Positions 26,726 through 31,377 of a stretch of 31,377 nucleotides of DNA are shown piece after piece; within the stretch, counting starts at the first letter, position 1, and every line of letters begins with the position of its first letter. Position numbers and translations under genes: made by a program. The stretch covers positions 1-31,377 of the forward strand of contig DATDGR010000098.1 in assembly GCA_036521995.1 (NCBI GenBank). Direction: 5' to 3'. The notes under the pieces are model-generated. The model did no database searches. It was not told the origin of the DNA and worked only from the letters and a program-made list of their open reading frames with translations. The DNA comes from Gp13-AA77 sp036521995 (GTDB lineage Bacteria > Acidobacteriota > Terriglobia > UBA7540).

Positions 26726-26938
26726 TTAGCGCCGGTAGGTTTTCCACGGGATGCTGCGGCCGCTCTCACGAAGGGCTTCCTGGATGAGAAAATGGTCGTA
26801 AAGATCGGCCAGCACTTTCTGGTCGCGCAGGATGTCCAAGGCTACTTCTCTACGGCGGCTGCGACTCAGCTTCCGAAAAGCCTCATAAAAGTCGCCGTTT
26901 TTCACGGGGCGCACGCGTCGCTGAACGTCTGATTTCAT
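26726..26938 (-). CDS. Putative antitoxin of the RelE-type pair
   Basis: 70 residues, highly charged (many Arg, Lys, Asp, Glu). The core reads D-F-Y-E-A-F-R-K-L-S-R-S-R-R-R-E-V-A-L-D-I-L and the C-terminus is extended: S-G-R-S-I-P-W-K-T-Y. This fits a short helical antitoxin whose tail wraps the toxin, but I do not recognise RelB, Phd or MazE DNA-binding motifs. It precedes the toxin gene on the same strand. ATG 26938 is preceded by GAGAG only a few bases away, and a TAGAAT box lies so close that the message may be almost leaderless. Antitoxin identity rests on position and size. Confidence 0.65.
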   Translation of the reverse strand: MKSDVQRRVRPVKNGDFYEAFRKLSRSRRREVALDILRDQKVLADLYDHFLIQEALRESGRSIPWKTYRR

Positions 26939-26944
26939 GCTCTC

Positions 26945-26976
26945 ATTCTATCATTGGCCGGCATGCGCAATCGCAT
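26945..26976 (-). promoter_or_regulatory. Promoter and operator candidate of the toxin-antitoxin pair
   Basis: TAGAAT on the minus strand (26950-26945) would start transcription at about the A of ATG 26938. ATGCG-CAAT-CGCAT (26963-26976) is a perfect inverted repeat just upstream, where an autoregulating antitoxin could bind over the -35. Confidence 0.4.
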
Positions 26977-27003
26977 CTTTGGGTAGAGAGTCCTTCGGTA
27001 ACC

Positions 27004-27849
27004 TTACTTGGTAGGTTTGAGTTTCGACAGCACCGCCGACCGAGTATAGCCGAGCGTGTCCTGGAGCGATTCGCGAGGCACGCTGGTGAGGAAGGGCTTG
27101 ATCAGCCAGCCGAGGCCGGCGGGAATGGCGCGGCTGAGAGAGATCGCTTCAACCTCTAGGTAGACTCCGCGGTCGCGCTCGACGAACCGCCAGTAGGTGT
27201 CAATGCGCCACAGGAAGCCGTCGCCCTGGCCGTCCGGAAGGTCGCGCTCATCCGGCTTGCCCGCGTTCTCCACCTGGGAAACGCGGGTGGAATAGGACCG
27301 GCTATACCAGTGGGTGGGGTCGACCTCGGTGTAGTTCACATCGTGTTCCGTATCGAGGGTTATCGTGACCACGTGATGTTCGCGGAAGCGCATCGTAGCC
27401 CGGAAGTGCTCGCCGTCGCGGCTGACCAGGTGCGAGCGCACCACCTCCGGATAGACGTCCTGCTTGTGATCGTAATCCTGCACCACCCGCAACACATCGC
27501 CTAGCCGCGTGCCGGGGATGAACACCGTGCCGAGCCAATGGTGAACCATGCCGTCCGGGACGCTGGTGTCTCCCCCGGACCCGTCTTGCCGGGCGAGCGG
27601 CGTCATGTAGATGTCTCCCGCCCTGAGAGAAGAGTACGCCTGGTCCCGCTCTCCGGCGGACATGGTGTTCACGTACAGAAAGACGCTCGGATCGCTCACC
27701 TGCTTTGCCATGCGAGACTCGGCGTTGGCCACGTACTGATTGAACCCGGCGAGCGTCTCCGGCTTGAGGTCGGCGGCCACCAGGAGCGTGACCCGTGGCA
27801 GCGTGGCCGAGGCCATGACCCACAAGATAGGGATGAAGGCTCGTTTCAT
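27004..27849 (-). CDS. Secreted START/SRPBCC-like protein of unknown function
   Basis: 281 residues. The first 26 form a Sec signal peptide (M-K-R then a hydrophobic core, cleavage likely near L-V-A-A). The mature part alternates strands and helices. G-T-V-F-I-P-G-T-R-L-G-D-V-L-R-V-V-Q-D-Y-D, then Y-P-E-V-V-R-S, then a long run of beta strands (F-R-A-T-M-R-F, V-V-T-I-T-L-D-T) and a final helix (P-R-E-S-L-Q-D-T-L-G-Y-T-R) resemble SRPBCC/polyketide-cyclase-type lipid or ligand-binding proteins. No catalytic residues are evident. It is probably periplasmic. Nothing in the neighbours (toxin-antitoxin pair, DHA2 exporter) indicates its ligand. Confidence 0.7.
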   Translation of the reverse strand: MKRAFIPILWVMASATLPRVTLLVAADLKPETLAGFNQYVANAESRMAKQVSDPSVFLYVNTMSAGERDQAYSSLRAGDIYMTPLARQDGSGGDTSVPDGMVHHWLGTVFIPGTRLGDVLRVVQDYDHKQDVYPEVVRSHLVSRDGEHFRATMRFREHHVVTITLDTEHDVNYTEVDPTHWYSRSYSTRVSQVENAGKPDERDLPDGQGDGFLWRIDTYWRFVERDRGVYLEVEAISLSRAIPAGLGWLIKPFLTSVPRESLQDTLGYTRSAVLSKLKPTK

Positions 27850-28083
27850 GCGGAAATGATGCAGGGACCAGAAGCAAGCGCGCCCTGGGCCTCAAGCTCA
27901 CCTCAATTCGACTTTACCATCACTCATTCTTGACCGGCTGCTCCGATCGAGCTCCCGAGGTCACGCGCCCAGTTTACTTCTGCAGAGCCGGAGTTACACT
28001 CAAGCATGGGATCAAGAAACGGTGAGGCGTGTCATAAGCAGGACGCCTCGCCGGGGGCAATGCCGGCGTGTTGACGCCAAGCT

Positions 28084-29667
28084 ATGGAAAACGGGAAGGC
28101 TCCAACATCCTCCGCAGCTCCGCCGGTAATTCCGGTGGTGAATCCTTGGATCATCGCCGTGGCGGTGATGCTGAGCACCTTCATGGAGGTGCTGGACACC
28201 ACCGTCGTGAACGTCTCCTTGCCGCACATCGCCGGCAGTCTTTCCGCCACCATCGATGAGGCCACCTGGACCCTCACTTCCTATCTGGTCTCGAACGCCA
28301 TCATCCTGCCGATCACCGGCTGGCTCTCCAATCACTTCGGCCGCAAGCGCATGCTGTTGACATCGGTGGTCGGCTTTACGGCCGCGTCGTTCCTCTGCGG
28401 GTTGGCGCCAAGCTTGCCTTTCCTGATTTTCTTCAGAGTGGTTCAAGGAGCGTGCGGCGGAGGGCTGCAGCCGATTTCTCAGGCCGTGCTCCTCGAATCC
28501 TTCCCTCCCAGGGACCGTGGCAAGGCCATGGGCTTCTGGGGCCTGGGCATTGTGGTGGCCCCCATGCTCGGGCCGGTGCTGGGGGGCTGGCTGACGGACA
28601 GCTACAGCTGGCGCTGGGTCTTCTACATCAACGTACCCATCGGCGTGGCGGCCATCATTATGACGAGACTCTTCGTCTTCGACCCGCCTTACATCCGCCG
28701 TTCGTCTGAGCACGTGGACTACTGGGGCATCGGCATGCTGGCCGTGGGGATCGGGGCCTTGCAGATAGTGCTCGACAAAGGCCAGGAAAAGGACTGGTTC
28801 GGCACACACTGGATCGCGGCTCTGGCACTGGTGGCCGTGGTAGGCCTGACCGCCTTTGTGCTTTACGAACTATGGATCGAGCATCCGGTGGTCAATCTGC
28901 GAGTCTTCAAGAACCGAAGTTACTCCGCCGGTGTTTTCATGATGGCCATACTCGGTGTGGGCCTTTATGGCAGCACGGTGCTGATCCCGCTGGTGCTTCA
29001 AACGCTGCTCGGCTACCCCGCCGTGCAAGCAGGTATCGCGATGGCGCCGCGCGGGCTCGGGTCTTTTCTCGCCATGCCATTGGTCGGGATTATCATGGCC
29101 AAGTTCGACTCCCGCAAGCTGCTGGCCGTCGGACTGTCCGTGTGTGCCCTGACCCTGATTCAGTTCTCGCGCTTCAACCTGAACGCCGGTTATTGGGATT
29201 TCTTTTGGCCGCAGCTCTTCATGGGTCTGTCGCTCGGCTTCGTCTTTGTGCCTCTCACCACCACCACGATGGATCCGATTCCCCGGGAAGCTATGGGCAA
29301 TGCCACCAGCCTCTTCAACCTTGTGCGGAATCTGGGCGGCAGCGTCGGCATTTCCCTGGTGGAGACGCTCCAGTTCCGCCAGCAGCAGGCCCACATCGGA
29401 ATTCTTGGAGCACACGTGAATCCCTTCGACCGCCAGGTGCGGGCTGTGATGAACCAGATCCAGGGGGCCTTCACCGTTGGAGGGGCAGACCCGGTGACAG
29501 CCGGCCACCGCGCTTACTCGGCGCTGTGGGGCATGGTGCTGCAGCAGGCCACGATGATGTCCTATAACGACGTCTTCCGTTTGCTTGGCGTCCTGTTCCT
29601 GGGCATGCTGCCGCTGATCTTCCTCATGAAGAAACCCAAGGCCGCCGGTGGAATGTCGGGTCACTAG
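28084..29667 (+). CDS. DHA2-family MFS multidrug exporter (EmrB/QacA type)
   Basis: 527 residues with 14 predicted membrane segments. F-M-E-V-L-D-T-T-V-V-N-V-S-L-P-H-I in helix 1 (about 35-51) contains the Asp-Thr motif of drug:H+ antiporters of the 14-helix family. N-H-F-G-R-K-R follows helix 2 (motif A), and G-P-V-L-G-G-W in helix 5 is motif C, specific for exporters. The N-terminus (1-20) is short and Pro-rich. EmrB proteins normally work with a membrane-fusion protein (EmrA), for which no gene is visible here. The last codons overlap the convergent Lhr gene: TAG 29665-29667 and the opposing stop share the palindrome CTAG (29664-29667). Confidence 0.92.
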   Translation: MENGKAPTSSAAPPVIPVVNPWIIAVAVMLSTFMEVLDTTVVNVSLPHIAGSLSATIDEATWTLTSYLVSNAIILPITGWLSNHFGRKRMLLTSVVGFTAASFLCGLAPSLPFLIFFRVVQGACGGGLQPISQAVLLESFPPRDRGKAMGFWGLGIVVAPMLGPVLGGWLTDSYSWRWVFYINVPIGVAAIIMTRLFVFDPPYIRRSSEHVDYWGIGMLAVGIGALQIVLDKGQEKDWFGTHWIAALALVAVVGLTAFVLYELWIEHPVVNLRVFKNRSYSAGVFMMAILGVGLYGSTVLIPLVLQTLLGYPAVQAGIAMAPRGLGSFLAMPLVGIIMAKFDSRKLLAVGLSVCALTLIQFSRFNLNAGYWDFFWPQLFMGLSLGFVFVPLTTTTMDPIPREAMGNATSLFNLVRNLGGSVGISLVETLQFRQQQAHIGILGAHVNPFDRQVRAVMNQIQGAFTVGGADPVTAGHRAYSALWGMVLQQATMMSYNDVFRLLGVLFLGMLPLIFLMKKPKAAGGMSGH

Positions 29668-31377
29668 CCGCCCGCCGTCCGGCTGACTTCGCGAGAGTGA
29701 CGGGGCAAATGATATCCCAGAGCCCCGGCGACAAGGCCCGCCTGCTGAAGAAAATGCGCCAGCGGATGCATGGAAGCCGCCAGGCCATTGATCTTGGAGA
29801 TGAGCAGGCCGCGCCGGTGATCGCGCCGCAGGCCCAGCTCGCGTTCTTCCGCGGTTCGGGCGTGTTCACGCTGAGCGCGCCGGTGCAAGGCGTCCGCCAC
29901 CGCCCGCGCCATCCGCGAGCGGCCTGGCTCCGCTTCCGGCAAGAATACCTGTATCTCAGGATTGCCGCTGCGCACAAAGGCAGCCAGCATCCCGTTCATC
30001 ATGATCACGCTTGCTCCAGCCGTGCGCGAGAGCGTCGCCTCGCTCTCGGGCCACTTGAGTAGAGCGCCCCACGGGTTGGCAGGGTCGGTGGCGGCCAACT
30101 CGATCACCTCCGGTGTCTCCGGTTCCTGGACGAGAGATCGCAAGAGTTCCAAAGCCGCCGGTTCAGTGAACTGAGTGGCGCCAAGTCCGGCTACGAACAT
30201 GCCGCGCCGGACGCGAGCGCTCTCCTCCATCGCCTTCAGGACCGGATAGACAGCGCTGAATCCGCCCACAACGGCTTCGGCCGCCGGGGCTTCGCGCACC
30301 AGGACGCCGTAACGGTGCAGCAGCGATCTTGCCAGAGCGCTGGCGCGGTCGGTGGGCAAACTCGTTGCCGCCAGGCGCGGCTCCACCAATCCCCAGCGCC
30401 CTCTGGCACGCGCCGGAGTGACTGCGGCGGATCGATCTGCACGGCGCGAATGAGTCGGGGCCGACGCCGCACCACGCCTGCGCCGAGGTCGCTCCAGGAA
30501 GGCCTGGAGGGCGCTGAACGAATCGTTCGTCACCAGTCCCTGCCAGACCAGATCCCAAAGCGCATCGATGGTTTCAGTAGAGTAGCCTCCACCTGCTGCC
30601 TGATGGATGGCGATGAAAAACGAAGCGCCGTTCTGGCGCAGAAACTCCAGGATGAGGCCCGATCGCGGGTCAGAAGTCGGGGACTGGCCCGTCGTATTTC
30701 TCTTTCCCCGGCCCCGAGCCCAGAGTCCCGCGCTCGGCGCGCCGCCTCGCGGCTGCAAGAGTTCTTCCAAATGATAGGCCAGATACAGAGCCACGCGTCC
30801 GTCACGGTCGCCGAGCGGCTCGACGCCGCACCAGGACACTTCGCCCGCCGCCAACAGCGTGTCCAGATCGCCGGGTCGATAGCCGCGCACTCGGGCGGGC
30901 AGGATCTCCGATTCCAGCACCGAGGCGACGAGCGGCGCACCCTCGAGGCTCTCCACAGCGTCGAGCAAAGCATCGAGGCTGGTTCGCGGCCCACCGCGTG
31001 GATTGACCACTCCCTGCCAGTGCGTGAGCAAGCGCGCAAAGGTCTGTGGCTCGACGGGCTCGATTTGTTGCCGCAGAATCGCTAGCGACCGAATTCGAAT
31101 ACGCCGCAAGACTTCGGAGTCGCACCACTCGCGAGCGTCACCGACCGGCCCGCTCGGGCGAAAGGCGCCTTCGAGCACCCGGCCACGAGCCGCCAGACCC
31201 TTCAAGACCCTGTCCACCCCTGTCGATGCGATCCCGAAGCGCCTTGCCGCTTCCTCGGAGGTGAATGGGCCGTGCGCGCGCGCGTAGCGGCCAACCAGAT
31301 CTTCGAGCGGATCGATTCCTCCCGGTCCTCCCGTCGCCGCCTGGAGGAAGGCCTTGGGCAGGCCGGGCGGAAGTGGC
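29664..31377 (-). CDS. lhr: Lhr-type helicase, C-terminal part (5' end outside window)
   Basis: The frame is open to the right edge of the window, so about 570 C-terminal residues are present; the Met codon at 31217 is internal. The edge-proximal part reads D-P-L-E-D-L-V-G-R-Y-A-R-A-H-G-P-F-T, then E-E-A-A-R-R-F-G-I, L-A-A-R-G-R-V-L-E-G and a Trp-Cys motif (E-W-C-D-S-E-V-L-R-R-I-R). This is the winged-helix region of the extended C-terminal domain of bacterial Lhr (large helicase-related) proteins. The later part has R-W-G-L-V-E-P-R and E-L-A-A-T-D-P-A-N-P-W-G, also typical. The helicase core motifs (Walker A, DExH) lie outside the window. Lhr is an ATP-dependent 3'-5' DNA helicase involved in repair. 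The C-terminus overlaps the convergent DHA2 gene by 4 bases. Confidence 0.85.
   Translation of the reverse strand, partial: PLPPGLPKAFLQAATGGPGGIDPLEDLVGRYARAHGPFTSEEAARRFGIASTGVDRVLKGLAARGRVLEGAFRPSGPVGDAREWCDSEVLRRIRIRSLAILRQQIEPVEPQTFARLLTHWQGVVNPRGGPRTSLDALLDAVESLEGAPLVASVLESEILPARVRGYRPGDLDTLLAAGEVSWCGVEPLGDRDGRVALYLAYHLEELLQPRGGAPSAGLWARGRGKRNTTGQSPTSDPRSGLILEFLRQNGASFFIAIHQAAGGGYSTETIDALWDLVWQGLVTNDSFSALQAFLERPRRRRGAASAPTHSRRADRSAAVTPARARGRWGLVEPRLAATSLPTDRASALARSLLHRYGVLVREAPAAEAVVGGFSAVYPVLKAMEESARVRRGMFVAGLGATQFTEPAALELLRSLVQEPETPEVIELAATDPANPWGALLKWPESEATLSRTAGASVIMMNGMLAAFVRSGNPEIQVFLPEAEPGRSRMARAVADALHRRAQREHARTAEERELGLRRDHRRGLLISKINGLAASMHPLAHFLQQAGLVAGALGYHLPRHSREVSRTAGG

Overview
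The window looks like a chromosomal piece from a GC-rich soil bacterium, most probably an Acidobacteriota (Bryobacter/Solibacter-like). I infer this from the combination of a GAF-sigma-54 Fis regulator, an EAL-HDOD protein, a long SecA, an ImuA-ImuB-DnaE2 mutagenesis cassette, choice-of-anchor-D and tail-fibre-like repeat proteins, and wide intergenic gaps. There is no rRNA, tRNA, transposase or CRISPR that I can see. The taxonomic call is an inference, not a search result.

Layout. 1-5.2 kb: the end of an Ig-like surface protein, then a tail-fibre-like or adhesin-like repeat protein broken into three overlapping reading frames (1045-5167). 5.5-8.9 kb: a sigma-54 activator and an EAL-HDOD protein, convergent with 3 bp between them. 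9.2-13.0 kb (minus): secA, carrying an unusual insertion of about 135 residues inside its second helicase lobe, followed by a DUF4337-like membrane protein. 13.1-13.5 kb: a promoter-rich divergent region with a possible structured RNA. 13.5-19.3 kb (plus): imuA-imuB-dnaE2. All three genes are peppered with degenerate 7-nt tandem repeats, several of them read through in frame inside ImuB. 19.3-20.7 kb: an AT-richer spacer with a perfect palindrome over a TATAAT box, a P-loop kinase, and a small Tudor-like protein with a strong terminator.

20.99-24.77 kb (minus): a four-gene operon made of a hexapeptide acyltransferase, an acyl-CoA-dehydrogenase-like enzyme, a free-standing amino acid adenylating enzyme and a discrete carrier protein. 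The adenylation pocket reads D-L-F-Y-L-A-L-V-C-K, one residue from the signature I recall for stand-alone L-prolyl-AMP ligases. The dehydrogenase lacks the MCAD-type catalytic Glu but has one where isovaleryl-CoA and prolyl-carrier dehydrogenases keep theirs. Together this is the gene set that makes pyrrole-2-carboxyl-S-carrier protein from proline, here paired with an acyltransferase instead of a polyketide synthase. I regard it as the most interesting system in the window.

25.1-31.4 kb: an MFS organic-anion transporter, a RelE-type toxin with a small putative antitoxin, a secreted START-like protein, a DHA2 drug exporter, and the C-terminal part of an Lhr-type helicase cut by the window edge. 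The exporter and Lhr genes converge on a shared CTAG that holds both stop codons.
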